64,000 bases of DNA from positions 9,238,001 through 9,302,000 of the forward strand of contig CM082589.2 in NCBI GenBank assembly GCA_040954595.2, read 5' to 3'. The stretch comes from Balanoglossus misakiensis (lineage: Eukaryota; Hemichordata). Positions 10,090-22,640 of this stretch are shown here, one piece after another (position 1 is the stretch's first letter; each line of letters starts with the position of its first letter). The position numbers and the translations under genes are program-made. The notes under the pieces are model-generated. The model saw nothing but the letters and a program-made list of their open reading frames with translations, searched no databases and was not told where the DNA came from.

Positions 10090-11415
10090 GGAGATGCGTT
10101 TTACTTCAGAGTTGGAAGTATTTTTTAGTAAAGTCTGGGAAGTGACATGTCTTCAAAGTGATTGATGTTATCTGCTAAGAGCTGAATGCCCATGGGTGTT
10201 CTTTCCTAGATTTTACATTTTCTTAGCATTTCATAGACCTGTGTATAATTATAATTTCAGTTATATATTCTAATTTGAGTTTAGGAAGGGTATGCATGGA
10301 ATTAAAGTAATTATTCTGTAATTACCTAACCAAATATGTTGTCTAACTAATGGATATTTTGATTGTCAATTTGCACAGGCAACATTATTGAAGTAGCATT
10401 AAGAGTAGTTGATAATATAGCAGAGCTTCTAACTGGAAAGAAGAGCTTAGTAAATTTATCAGCTCATAATATTCCTTTAACCAATGAACTTTATATGAAC
10501 TTGCACACCTGCGTTAAAGATACAGGGATTAATGTTCAGGAAACCTTACCAGCTCTAGTAAATTTATTTGAGCCAGAAATTGAATTACCAAAAAAAAATC
10601 AGTAATTTCATAAAGACACAGTCAGAAAAGAAACAGAGAAAGCCAGCAAGGAAGGGAGAAAAGTGGAATACATGAACGACACAGTTTGCTTAAAATACGT
10701 GTGTGTGCTGTAAAAACTGTATGGTGCAACGGCGTCAATTTTTATGATTTATAAGCAGCCAGTCTTTCCATGCATATCATACCAAAATTTAATATGAAAT
10801 TCTTGTTAATGTTAATAGTCTACAAGGATAGTACAGGTAACATGTTGAAATTAAACTATCAAACTTTCTCCACTTTTGATATCCGCTCGACACAGGCAAG
10901 CAAAAGGGCCGATCTGAGACTATGACTTGAATGATGCCAATTTTTGCTGTCCAGAAGTAACTGTATAGCATTTATTTGGTAGTAATATCAGCTTTATGAT
11001 TGCTAAAAATACATCAGAATTTAAATATTTCCACTTACTACAGTGATTGAACTGATTTTCAGCAAATTGCAGTGTATAAACAAATATTGCCATCTAATGA
11101 AATGTCAACCCAATTAAGGCCGCCTATTTGCAATGGTAAAATGCTAGGTTTACCATATTTGAGCGCCTGGGAATTTAAATTATAATCCAGATATCAAAAA
11201 CTTAAGTCACTATCTGTATCTGCACATATATTGTAATATAATCTGAAAATTTCGTGAAAATTAGATCAAACATGATCGAGACACAGAAGATCAAACATTG
11301 CAAATTTTCATATTTTACCATGGTGCCATGCAAAAAATAGAGAGATTTTTTTTACAAGTTTAGATGATCTCCTGTAAAACTGAAAGAAGTAATCTTCTGT
11401 GAATCTTGCATTTTT
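10090..11415 (+). repeat. exon-bearing duplicated unit, copy 1
   Basis: Starts at TTGGAGATGCG and ends near GAATCTTGCATTTTTATG. The same ~1.35-kb sequence, more than ~93% identical by eye, recurs at 11502-13256 and 14231-15592 in the same orientation. Each unit carries one exon-like ORF about 290 bp from its left end. Copies 1 and 2 are separated by ~90 bp of the neighbouring long-repeat family (GGAACCATG...TTGCCATATTGGAT). Confidence 0.85.
10379..10605 (+). CDS. terminal-exon-like ORF, copy 1, unknown protein
   Basis: CTAACTAATGG (a branch-point-like CTAAC) and TTTGCACAG precede 10379. From there the frame is open for about 75 codons to TAA at 10603. An in-frame TGA at 10360 closes the ORF just upstream, so it makes sense only as an exon entered at the AG (phase 2), not as a complete gene. 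The product is mainly helical in appearance: NIIEVALRVVDNIAELLTGK, then ANIPLTNELY-like and TLPALVNLFEPEIELP segments, with a lysine-rich end. I recognise no domain. No upstream exons could be tied to it. Three near-identical copies exist at 10.4, 11.8 and 14.5 kb. Confidence 0.4.
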
Positions 11416-11784
11416 ATGTTGGAACCATGCAAACCAGTTTGGCCCCTGCAATGCAGCATGTTGCTTTAATTGTCTTCTTCATGGTTGCCATATTGGATTT
11501 TTTGGAGATGCGTTTCACTTCAGAGTTTTTTTAGTAAAGTCTTGGAAGTGACATGTCTTCAAAGTGACTGATGTTATCTGCTAAGAGCTGAATGCCCATG
11601 GGTGTTCTTTCCTAGATTTTACATTTTCTTAGCATTTCATAGACCTGTTTATAATTATAATTTCAGTTATATATTCTAATTTGAGTTTAGTTAGAGTATG
11701 CATGGAATTAAAGTAATTATTCTGTAATTACCCAACCAAATATGTTGTCTAACTAATGGATATTTTGATTGTCAATTTGCACAG

Positions 11785-12011
11785 GCAACATTATTGAAGT
11801 AGCATTGAGAGTAGTTGATAATATAGCAGAGCTTCTAACTGGAAAGAAGAGCTTAGTAAATTTATCAGCTCATAATATTCCTTTAACCAATGAACTTTAT
11901 ATGAACTTGCACACCTGCGTTAAAGATACAGGGATTAATGTTCAGGAAACCTTACCAGCTCTAGTACATTTATTTGAGCCAGAAGTTGAATTACCAAAAA
12001 AAAATCAGTAA
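11785..12011 (+). CDS. terminal-exon-like ORF, copy 2, unknown protein
   Basis: Same exon as at 10379, with the same acceptor context and the same stop. It differs from copy 1 by few bases, including AAT to CAT (N to H) and an I to V change near the acidic-proline end, plus a synonymous TTA/TTG leucine. The frame stays open, but the intronic flanks are equally similar, so recent duplication rather than selection could explain that. Function not recognised. Confidence 0.4.
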
Positions 12012-12646
12012 TTTCATAAAGACACAGTCAGAAAAGAAATAGACAAAGCCAGCAAGGAAGGGAGAAAAGTGGAATACATGAAAGACACAGTGTGCTTAAA
12101 ATACATGTGTGTGCAGTAAAAACTGTATGGTGCAACGGCGTCCATTTTCATGATTTATAGCCAGCCAGTCTTTCCATGCATATCATACCAAAATTTAATA
12201 TGAAATTCTTGTTAATGTTAATAGTCTACAAGGATAGTACAGGTAACATGTAGAAATTAAACTATCCAACTTTCTCCACTTTTGATATCCACTCGACACA
12301 GGCAAGCAAAAGGGCCGATCTGAGACTTTGACTTGAATGATGGCAATTTTTGCTGTTCAGAAGTAACTGTATAAAATGTTTTTGGTAGTAATATCAGCTT
12401 TATGATTGTTAAAATACACAAGACTTTAAATATTTCCACTTACTACAGTGATTGAACTGATTTTCAGCAAATTGCAGTGTATAAAAAAATATTGCCATCT
12501 AATGAAATGTCAACCCAATATGGCCGCCCATTTGCAATGGTAAAATGCTATGTTTACCATATTTGAGCGCCTGGGAATTTAAATTATAATCCAGATATCA
12601 AAAACTTAAGTCACTATCTGTATCTGCACATATATTGTATTATAAT

Positions 12647-13075
12647 ATACCTCATGCTAATACTGTGCCGTGATTCGCCAGAATCCGTCACGTGATAGGA
12701 AAATAGAATCGACTATGAACCGTTAGGGAAATAGCAGAAAAAATATAAACCGGTCACATGACAAACGTGGTCACGTCAATCAGCGTCGCGTCTGACACAA
12801 TGGCCACCGCTGAAGATGTCGTCTGCCAACCTCAAGAGAAAATTGCATGATTTTCCAAACTGTCAGCATGAGGTTTATTATAAAACACCTATAGCCTGGC
12901 CTATATTCGGGCCATAGCAGCCGTTTTTACCCCCACGTGGCTGTGAGTTACCAGAATCATACGCTATTTCCCTCGGCCTGCGGCCTCGGGAAATAGCATA
13001 TGATTCTGGTAACTCACAACCCCTCCGGTGTAATAAACGGCCGCTATGGCCCTCATGGCCAGGCAATAGGTGTTC
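12647..13075. mobile_element. 429-bp compound insertion in unit copy 2
   Basis: Absent from copies 1 and 3, which give the empty site. ATTATAAT (12639-12646) and AATATAAT (13076-13083) look like an 8-bp target duplication with one mismatch. Two inverted-repeat modules lie inside. The first has ACCTCATGCT at 12649-12658 and its exact reverse complement at 12865-12874. The second is a nearly perfect palindrome with ~95-bp arms (about 12884-12975 and 12978-13074) centred on CCTCGGCCTGCGGCCTCGG. No coding capacity. The 8-bp duplication would suit a hAT-like mechanism, but the ends do not show a convincing hAT terminus. Confidence 0.7.
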
Positions 13076-13256
13076 AATATAATCTGGAAATTTCGTGAAA
13101 ATTAGATAAAACATGATTGAGACACGGAACATCAAACATTGCAAATTTTCATATCTTACCATGGTGCCATGCAAAAAATAGAGAGATTTTTTTACAAGTT
13201 TAGATGATCTCCTGTAAAACTGAAAGAAGTAATCTTCTGTGAATCTTGCATTTTTA

Positions 13257-14230
13257 TGTTGGAACCATGTTAACCGCTTTGGTCCCTCAAATGCTGCTTT
13301 TAGTAAATGTTTTAATTGTCTTCTTCATGGCGGCCATATTGGATATTTGGATAACCTTTAAAAGTTGACATTTTTTTCAAAAACTACAGGGCCAATCAAG
13401 TTCTAATTTACTGTGCGGTTCAATGTTTGACAATAATATCATTAGTGGTCATGTGGCTTTGGATTTTTGAAAAAACATCATTAAAACATTTCAAAAATCT
13501 ATTTCTAATCAAGTTTTCAAGTAAATTGTGATTGGGTAAACCTTATTGAAGCCAAATTGGATTTTCTGATCTCCAATAAAAGACTAAAATTTCCTATTTC
13601 TAGCCTGCTCATTGAAACCACACAAATTCTTTTTATGGATATGAGTCACCATATGACCAGAATATATCACAATTATTAGACTACTTTCACATGTTCTTTG
13701 ATCAAGTTTTTACAGAACTTGATTAAACAATGTGTTTGCGACTCTCGCATGTCCTTTGATCCAGTAATTCCAGAACTTATTTTATGTGGATATGCCTCTT
13801 GTTAAAAAGCACAGCAGTCATGATTTTGTTCACATGAGTACTGCTGCTGCCAGGAAATAACCAAAATATTTTGCTAATTATGGCAATGACCTTTGATCTA
13901 CTTTTCCATAAGTTGGCATGCACAGCAGATACAGTCTTCAAATTTGGAGGACTGAAACACCTAATGAAGTATTAAACTTTAGCACAATAATTATGTACAT
14001 AAGCTATTTCAAGTTAACCAATAGAGCTTAGAAGTCTGGTTTTTTGTTGGACACTGATCAGTTTGATATCAAATTTTGTTAGCACAATTTTGCATGACCT
14101 CTGGCTTACTTTACCATTTCTTGGCATCCACAACAGAAACAGCCTTCGCTTTCTTTTGGAACCATGCTTACCACTTTGGTCCCTCCAATGCAGCATGTTG
14201 CTTTAATTGTCTTCTTCATGGTTGCCATAT
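13257..14230 (+). repeat. degenerate long tandem repeat, copy between units 2 and 3
   Basis: One roughly full-length copy of the ~0.8-0.95-kb family that dominates 16.1-22.6 kb. Landmarks in order: GGAACCATGTTAACC, GGCGGCCATATTGGAT (about 13330), CAGGGCCAATCAAGTTC, GACAATAATATCATTAGTGG, ATGGATATGAGTCACCATA, GTTAAAAAGCACAGCAGTC, ACAGCAGATACAG, and AACCAATAGAGCTTAGAAG. No coding frame persists. Confidence 0.75.
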
Positions 14231-15592
14231 TGGATTTTTTGGAGATGCGTTTAACGTCAGAGTTGGAAGTATTTTTAGTAAAGTCTGGGAAGTGACATGT
14301 CTTCAAAGTGACTGATGTTATCTGCTAAGAGCTGAATGCCCATGGGTGTTCTTTCCTAGATTTTACATTTTCTTAGCATTTTATAGACCTGTGTATAACT
14401 ATAATTTTAGTTATATATTCTAATTTGAGTTTAGGTCGAGTATGCATGGAATTATAGTTATTATTCTGTAATTACCCAACCAAATATGTTGTCTAACTAA
14501 TGGATATTTTGATTGTCAATTTGCACAGGCAACATTATTGAAGTAGCATTGAGAGTAGTTGTTAATATAGCAGAGCTTCTAACTGGAAAGAAGAGCTTAG
14601 TAAATTTATCAGCTCATAATATTCCTTTAACCAATGAACTTTATATGAACTTGCACACCTGCGTTAAAGATACAGGGATTAATTTTCAGGAAACCTTACC
14701 AGCTCTAGTACAATTTTTTGAGCCAGAAATTGAATTACCCCCCCCCCCCCCAAAAAAAAAAAAAAAAAAAATAAACAAAAATAGTAATTTTATAAAGACA
14801 CAGTCAGAAAAAAAACAGAGAAAGCCAGCAAGGAAGGGAGAAAAGTGGAATACATGAAAGGCACAGTTTGCTTAAAATACGTGTGTATGCAGTAAAACTG
14901 TATGGTGCAACGGCGTCCATTTTTATGATTTATAGCCAGCCAGTCTTTCCATGCATATCATACCAGAATTTAATATGAAATTCTTGTTAATGTTAATAGT
15001 CTACAAGGATAGTACAGGTAACATGTAGAAATTAAACTATCCAACTTTCTCCACTTTTGATATCTGCTCGACACAGGCAAGCAAAAGGGCCGATCTGAGA
15101 CTTTGACTTGAATGATGGCAATTTTTGCTGTCCAGAAGCAACTGTATAACATTTTTTTGATAGTAATATCAGCTTTATGATTGCTAAAATACACAAGAAT
15201 TTAAATATTTCCACTTACTACAGTGATTGAACTGATTTTCAGCAAATTGCAATGTATAAACAAATATTGCCATCTAATGAAATGTCAACCGAATTTGGCC
15301 GCCCATTTGCAATGGTAAAATGCTAGGTTTACCATTTTTGAGCGCCTGGGAATTTAAATTATAATCCAGATATCAAAAACATAAGTCACTATCTGTATCT
15401 GCACATATATTGTAATATAATCTGAAAATTTCGTGAAAATTAGATCAAACATGATTTAGACACGGAACATCAAACATTGCAAATTTTCATATTTTACCAT
15501 GGTGCCATGCAAAAAATAGAGAGATTTTTTTTACAAGTTTAGATGATCTCCTGTAAAACTGAAAGAAGTAATCTTCTGTGAATCTTACATTT
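14231..15592 (+). repeat. exon-bearing duplicated unit, copy 3
   Basis: Third copy of the 10090-11415 unit, entered from the long-repeat family at TTGCCATATTGGATTTTTTG. It contains a mononucleotide expansion in the exon. Confidence 0.85.
14529..14857 (+). pseudogene. terminal-exon-like ORF, copy 3, C-terminus altered by slippage
   Basis: Same exon as copies 1 and 2 up to the EIELP segment. There the short ACC-A8 of the other copies has become a C14 run (14738-14751) followed by an A20 run (14752-14771). The normal stop is bypassed: the frame continues through poly-Pro and poly-Lys into former 3' flank and ends at TAA 14855-14857. Missense differences also occur earlier (D to V, V to F, and H to Q with L to F). 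This copy is more likely non-functional. Confidence 0.5.
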
Positions 15593-16130
15593 TTATATAA
15601 TTTGGTAAAATTCTTTGAAAAATGGTGAAGATACTTGAGAATCTCAGTATTATTTGATGCGTTTGTACGCTGAAATCCGGTGAACCGATTTTGATAATTT
15701 TCTTTGTTATAACCTACTAAGATGTATAAACATTTTTATCAGAAAAATAAACGGCAATCTTGGAGTAAATTTTTAACTGATCTTCCTTATATAATTTTAA
15801 TGGTCCAGCTGTTACAGGGACCACCAGCTATTTTATTATAAACTGGTGGTAGGTCAGTGAATGCCTCTGTCTGATTGGACTAATTAATTTGTCATACTCG
15901 CATGTATTTTTACAGACAGTTTTTGGACAAAAATCAGTTGTTGTTTTTTTAGTGTAGCTTGTAAGATTGCTGTGACACATAACACTTTATTTGGCATAGT
16001 TAATTTTTTTATGTTTCCATAGTATTTAAATATTAATGCCATATATGCTTGCCAATGTCGCCCCTGAATTTAATTCTGGTGAATACCTAATTTCTGAGTA
16101 ATCCCCAAAGGGCACCACAGTGTCCTTTAC
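15593..16130. other. AT-rich stretch with a small hairpin
   Basis: No coding sequence. ACCACCAGCT (15820-15829) and AACTGGTGGT (15841-15850) form a 9/10-bp stem, preceded by a TGGTCC...GGACCA pair that shares bases with it. Not matched to a known RNA. Confidence 0.3.
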
Positions 16131-19100
16131 ATTATTTTATAAGAAGTAAATTATACATAGATATGCATCTTGTTAAAAAGCCCAACAGTCATGATTTTGT
16201 TCACATGAGTACTACTGCTGACAGGACATAACCCAAATCTTTGATAATTTTGGCAATGACCTTTGATCTACTATCCCATGCCTTGGCATGTACAGCAGAT
16301 ACAGCCTTCAAATTTGGTGTTCAAATTGACTGTGCGGTTCAATGTTTGACAATAATATTGTTAGTGGTCATGTGGCTTTGGATTTTTGAAAAATAGAATA
16401 AAAAAAATTCAAAACATTTATTTCTAATCAAGTTTTCAAGTAAAATGTGATTGGGTAAACCTTATTGGAGCCAAATTGGATTTTCTGATCTCCGATAAAA
16501 GACTAAAATTTCCTATTTCTAGCGTGCTCATTGAAACCACACAAATTCTTTTTATGGATATGAGTCACCATAGGACCAGAATATATCAAAATTATTAGAC
16601 TACTTTCAGATGTTCTTTGATCAAATTTTTACAAAACTTGATTGAACAACTTGTTTGCGACTATCGCATGTCCTTTGATCCAGTAATTCCAGAATTTATT
16701 TATGTGGATATGCCTCTTGTTAAAAAGCACATCTGTCATGATTTTGTTCACATGAGTACTACTGCTGCCAGGACATAACCCAAATCTTTTAGATAATTTT
16801 GGCAATGACCTTTGATCTACTATCCCATGCCTTGGCATGTACAGCAGATACAGCCTTCAAATTTGGTGGACTGGAACACCTTATGAAGAATTAAACTTTA
16901 ACACAATAATTATGTACATAAGCTATTTCAAGTTAACCAATAGAGCTTAGAAGTCTGTTTTCTGTTGGACACAGCTCAGTTTGATATCAAAATTTGTTGG
17001 CCCAAATTTGCGTGACCTCTGGCTTACTTACAATTTCTCAGCATCAATAACAGATACAGCCTTTGCTTTCTGTTGGAACCATGCTAACCACTTTGGTCCC
17101 TCCAATGCTGCTTTTAGTTGTAATTGTCTTGTTCATGGCGGCCATATTGGATTTTCGGTTAACCTTTAAAAGGTGACATTTTTTTCAAAAACTACAGGGC
17201 CAATCAAGTTCAAATTGACTGTGCGGTTCAATGTTTGACAATAATATCGTTAGTGGTCATGTGGCTTTGGATTTTTGAAAAATAGAATAAAAAAATTTCA
17301 AAACATTTATTTCTAATCAAGTTTTCAAGTAAAATGTGATTGGGTAAACCTTATTGGAGCCAAATTGGATTTTCTGATCTCCGATAAAAGACTAAAATTT
17401 CCTATTTCTAGCGTGCTCATTGAAACCACACAAATTCTTTTTATGGATACGAGTCACCATAGGACCAGAATATATCATAATTATTAGACTACTTCCACAT
17501 GTTCTTTGATCCAGTAATTCCAGAACTTATTTTATGTGGATATGCCTCTTGTTAAAAAGCACAACAGTCATGATTTTGTTCACATGAGTACTACTGCTGC
17601 CAGGACATAACCCAAATCTTTTGATAATTTTGGCAATGACTTTTGATCTACTATCCCATGCCTTGGCATGTACAGCAGATACAGCCTTCAAATTTGGTGG
17701 ACTGCAACACCCAATAAAGTATTAAACTTTTACACAATAATTTTGTACATAATCTATTTCAAGTTAACCAATAGAGCTTAGAAATCTGGTTTTTTGTTTG
17801 ACACTGATCAGTTTAAGATCAAACATTTGTGTCACAATTTTGCGTGACCTCTGGCTTACTTTACCATTTCTTTGCATCCACAACAAAATCAAATCAAATC
17901 AATCAAGCAAAAAAGTTTATATAGCGCCAAAATCCAAAAAGAAATTTTGCCCAATGACGCTCACGGTTAAACCACACTGTATGCTCTTTCGAACATATGA
18001 GTTTTCATATGATTTTTTTAACAAAACATCCTTTGCTTTCTGTTGGAACCATGCTAACTGCTTGGGCCCATCCCATTTCTTCTTAATGGCGGCCATATTG
18101 GATATTATGATAACACTTAAAAATTTACATCTTTTCAACAACTACAAGGCAAATCAAGTTCTAATTTACTGTGCGGTTTAATGTTTGACAATAATATCAT
18201 TAGTGGTCATGTCACTTTGGTTGCCATATTGGATTTTTGAAAAATCTCATGAAAAATTTCACAAATCTTTTCCTAATCACGTTTTCAAGTGAATTGTGAT
18301 TGGTTTATCCTAATTAAAGCCAAATCGGATTTTCTAAACACACGATTTAAAAAAAATCCTATTTCTAGCCTACCCAAATTCTTTTAATAGATATGAGTCA
18401 CCACATGACCAGTTTATATTACAATTTTTGGGCAATTTTCGAATGTCCTTTGATCCATTTTTTCCAGAACTTAATTGTGCGTGGATATGCTTCTTGTCAA
18501 AAAGCACACCAGTCATGATTTTGTTCACAGGAGTTTTGCATCTATAACAGATGCAGCCTTTGCTTTCTGCTGCCAGGAAATAAACAAAATATTTGGAGGA
18601 CTGAAACACCTAATGAAGTATTAAACTTTAACACAATAATTATGTACATAAGCAATTTCAAGTTAACCAATAGAGCTGAGAAGTCTGTTTTCTGTTGGAC
18701 ACAGCTCAGTTTGATATCGAAATTTGTTGGCCCAAATTTGCGTGACCTCTCGCTTACTTACCATTTCTCAGCATCCATAACAGATACAGCCTTTGCTTTC
18801 TGTTCGAACCATGCTAACCGCTTTGGTCCCTCCAATGCTGCTTTTAGTATTAATTGTCTTCTTCATGGTGGCCATATTGGATTTTCGGATAACCTTTAAA
18901 ACTTGACATTTTTTTCAAAAAATACAGGGCCAATCAAGTTCTAATTTACTGTGCGGTTCAATGTTTGACAATAATAGTATCAGTAGTGGTCATGTGGCTT
19001 TGGATGCATAATTGGATTTTTGAAAAATATCATAAAAAAAATCAAAAATCTATTTCTAATCAAGTTTTCAAGTAAATTTTGATTGGTTAAAACTAATTGG

Positions 19101-22100
19101 ACCCATATTGGATTTTCTGATCTCCGATTAAAAACTAAAATTTCCTATTTCTAGCCTACTCATTGAAACCACACAAATAATTTTTATGGATATGAGTCAC
19201 CATTAACAAGAATATATTTCAATTTGCTGGTGACTCTCGCATCTCCTTTGATACTGTAATTCCAGAACTAAATTTTATGTGGATATGCCTCTTGTTAAAA
19301 GCACAACAGTCATGATTTTGTTCACATTAGTACTACTGCTGCCAGGACATAACACATATATTTTGATAATTTTGGCAATTACCTTTGATGTACTTCCCCA
19401 TAACTTGGCATGCACAGCAGATACATTCTTCAAATTTGGAGGACTTAAACACCTAATGAAGTTTAAACTTTAACACAATATTTATGTACATAAGCTTTTT
19501 CAAATTAACCAATAGAGTTAGAAGTCTGGCTTTTTGTTGGATCAGTGTGATATCAAATTTTGTTAGCACAATTTTGCATGACCTCTGACTTACTTAACCA
19601 TTTCTCAGCATCCATAACAGATACAGCCTTTGCTTTGTGTTGGAACCATGCTAACCACTTTGGCCCCTGCAATGCTGCATGTTGCTTTAATTGTCTCCTT
19701 CATGGTTGCCATATAGGATATTCTGATAATCTATAAAAGTTGACTTTCTTCAAAACTGCAGGGCGAATCAAGTTCTAATTTACTGTTCACAAAGTTTGAC
19801 AATAATATCATTAGTGGTCATGTGACTTTGGATGCCTTATTGGATTTTTGAAAATCTCATTAAAAAATCTCATTTATTTTTCCTAATCATGTTCTCAAGT
19901 GAATTGTGATTGGTTTAACCTTATTGGAGCCAAATTGAATTTTCTAAAATCCGATTAACAAATACATTTTCCTATTTCTTGCCTACTAATTGATAGCACA
20001 CAACTATTTTTTATGGATACGAGTCACCATATGACTAGAATATGTTACATTTTTTGGCAACTTTCACACATTCTCTGATCCATTTTTGTTCACTACTTAA
20101 TTTTATGTGGATATGCCTCTTGTTAAAAAGCACAACAGTCATGATTTTGTTCACATGAGTACTACTGCTGCCAGGACATAACCCAAATCTTTTGATAACT
20201 TTGGCAATGACCTTTGATCTACTATCCCATGCCTTGGAATGTACAGCAGATACAGCCTTCAAATTTTTAGGACTGGAATACCTAATGAAGTATTAAACGT
20301 TAACACAATAATTATGTACATAAGCAATTTCAAGTTAACCAATATAGCTTAGAAGTCTGGATTTTGTTGGACACTGATCAGTTTGATATCAAAATTTGTT
20401 GGCACAATTTTGCATGACATCTGGCTTACTTTACCATTTCTCGGCATCTGCTACAGATACAGCCTTTGCTTTCTGTTGGAACCATGCTAACCACATTCGT
20501 CCCTCCAATGCTGCTTTTAGCTTTGTCTTCGTCATGGCAGCCATATTGGATTTTCTGATAACCTTTAAAAGTTGACTCTTTTCAAAAATTACAAGGCCAA
20601 TAAAGTTCTAATTTACTGTGCGGTTCCAATTTTTTCAATAATAATGTTAGTGGTCATGTGACTTTGGATTTATTATGGATTTTTGAAAAATCTCATTAAA
20701 AATGTCAAAAATCTTTTTCTACTTAAGTTTTCAAGTGAATTGTGATTGGTTCAACCTTATTGGATAAAACTTTTGTATGGATACGAGTCGCCATATGACC
20801 AGAATACATGTTTTTGATCCAGTTTTCTCAGAACTTGATTATACAAAATTTTGACAACTACACATGTCCTTTGATCCAGTGTTTTCTGAACTTAATTGTA
20901 TGTGGATACGATTCTTGTTAAAAAGCACAACAGTCATGATTTTGTTTACATGAGTACTGCTGCTGCCGGAACATAACCTTATTTTTTGATAATTTTGGCA
21001 ATGACCTTTGATCTACATTCCCATAACCTGGCATGCACAGCAGATGCATGTTTCAAATTTAGAGGACTGGAACACCTAATGAAGTACTTTACCATTTCTT
21101 GGCATCCACAACAGATACAACCTTTGCTTTCTTTTGAAACCATGCTAACCAGTTTAGCCCCTGCAATCCTGCTTGTAAGTTTAATTGTCTTCTTCATGAC
21201 GGCCATATTGGATTTTCTGATAATTTCTACAAGTTGACATATTTTTTCAAAACTGCAGGGCAAATCAATTACTAATTGACTGTCCGGTTCAAAGTTTGAC
21301 AATAATATCATTAGTGGTCATGTGACTTCTGATGCCTTATTGGATTTTTGAAAATCTCATTATAATTGTCATTTTTTTATCTAATCAAGTTTTCAAGTGA
21401 ATTTTGATTGGTTAAATCTCATTGGAGCCAAATTAGATAGTCTAAACTCCGATTAAGAACTAAATTTTCCTATTTTTAGCCTATGCATTGATTGCATACA
21501 AATTCCTTTAATGGATACGAGTCACCATACGACTAGAATATGTTACAATTTTTTGGCAACTTTCACATGTCCTTTGATCCAACCTTTTTCAACACCTAAT
21601 AATACAAATTTTTGGCAACTTTCATTTGTTCTTTGATCCAGATCTTTCAGAACTTAATTAAAGCTTATTGAAGCCAAATTGGATTTTATGAATTCTGATT
21701 AAAAACTAAAATTTCCTTTTTCTGGGCTACTCATTGATTGCACACCAATTCTTTTTATAGATACGAGTCTTCATATGACCAGAATACATTGCATTTTTTT
21801 TGGCAACTTTCGCATGTATTTTGATCTAGTTTTTTTCAGAACTTAATTATTCGTGGATGTGCCTCTTGTTGAAAAGCACAACAGTGATGATTTTTGTCAC
21901 ATTACTGCTGCCAGGACATATTTTGGCATTGAACTTCGTTCTACATTTGGCACCTGTATTCTTTTCTGAATATCTTATTGCGGCAAGACTAGTAGCACTA
22001 GAGGTTTGGTTTTTGATGTATATGGACAAGTATGGGACTTAGGTATTTTTGTTACATTTGGAATCCACTGGACCAATGTTGACCTTATTAAATATGTGCA

Positions 22101-22640
22101 TATCTAATGCTGAGCTTACCCATATTGTTACAGGTTGAATTTTTTATGAACATGCTCTACTTTTGGACTTAATTTTTTTGCTGAATTTCTTGACCAATGA
22201 TAATCTTATAAATATGTGCTTACGTAATTGTAGACTAGACAATGAAGCTTTGAGTCTGGGTTTCCTTGAACATAGACCACTATGCAATCAAATTTTTTTC
22301 TGACATTTTTGATGGCTTTGGTTTTGGACATTTTTGATGGACCTATTTTTCCATGCCTTGGCATGCACAGCAGATAACGTCTTACAATTTTGAAGGCTGG
22401 AACACCTAATAACCAGGTTAACCAATAGAGCCAGAAGTCTTGTTTTTCATTTTACACTGATCATTTTGGAAGAAAAATTTGTTGACAATTTTGGGTGAGC
22501 TCTTGGTGACCTTTGATCAACTTTCCTATAAACATAGCAGATATAGCATTGGCACTCTCTGGTATCCATAGGAACTGCTTAGACCTAGCCAATGTTGGTT
22601 GCACCTTATTTTTTTTTATTAATTGACCATATGTACCCCT
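16131..22640 (+). repeat. degenerate long tandem repeat array (~0.65-0.95 kb units)
   Basis: The sequence cycles through the landmarks listed for 13257-14230. GCCATATTGGAT-type phrases preceded by ATGG(C/T)(G/T)(G/C) occur near 17140, 18085, 18866, 19705, 20535 and 21199, giving spacings of about 945, 780, 840, 830 and 665 bp. Copies are diverged and carry internal deletions. The short ORFs match between copies but are all frame-broken, so this is non-coding satellite-like DNA, all in one orientation. Confidence 0.8.
17889..18019 (-). mobile_element. 131-bp SINE/LINE-tail-like insertion
   Basis: It interrupts a repeat copy between 'CATCCACAACA' and 'CATCCTTTGC', and both sides carry AACAAAA (17882-17888 and 18020-18026), consistent with a 7-bp target duplication. 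The insert begins with TCAAATCAAATCAATCAAGC, then TTTATATAGCGCC. Read on the minus strand this is a body ending in a (GATT)n-like 3' tail, which suits a short retroposon fragment. The family was not identified. Confidence 0.55.

Larger units (their letters stand above)
11502..13256 (+). repeat. exon-bearing duplicated unit, copy 2 (with insertion)
   Basis: Same unit as 10090-11415, but longer because a 429-bp insertion (12647-13075) splits it. Flanking sequence resumes precisely after the insertion (AATATAATCTGG, matching copies 1 and 3). Confidence 0.85.
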
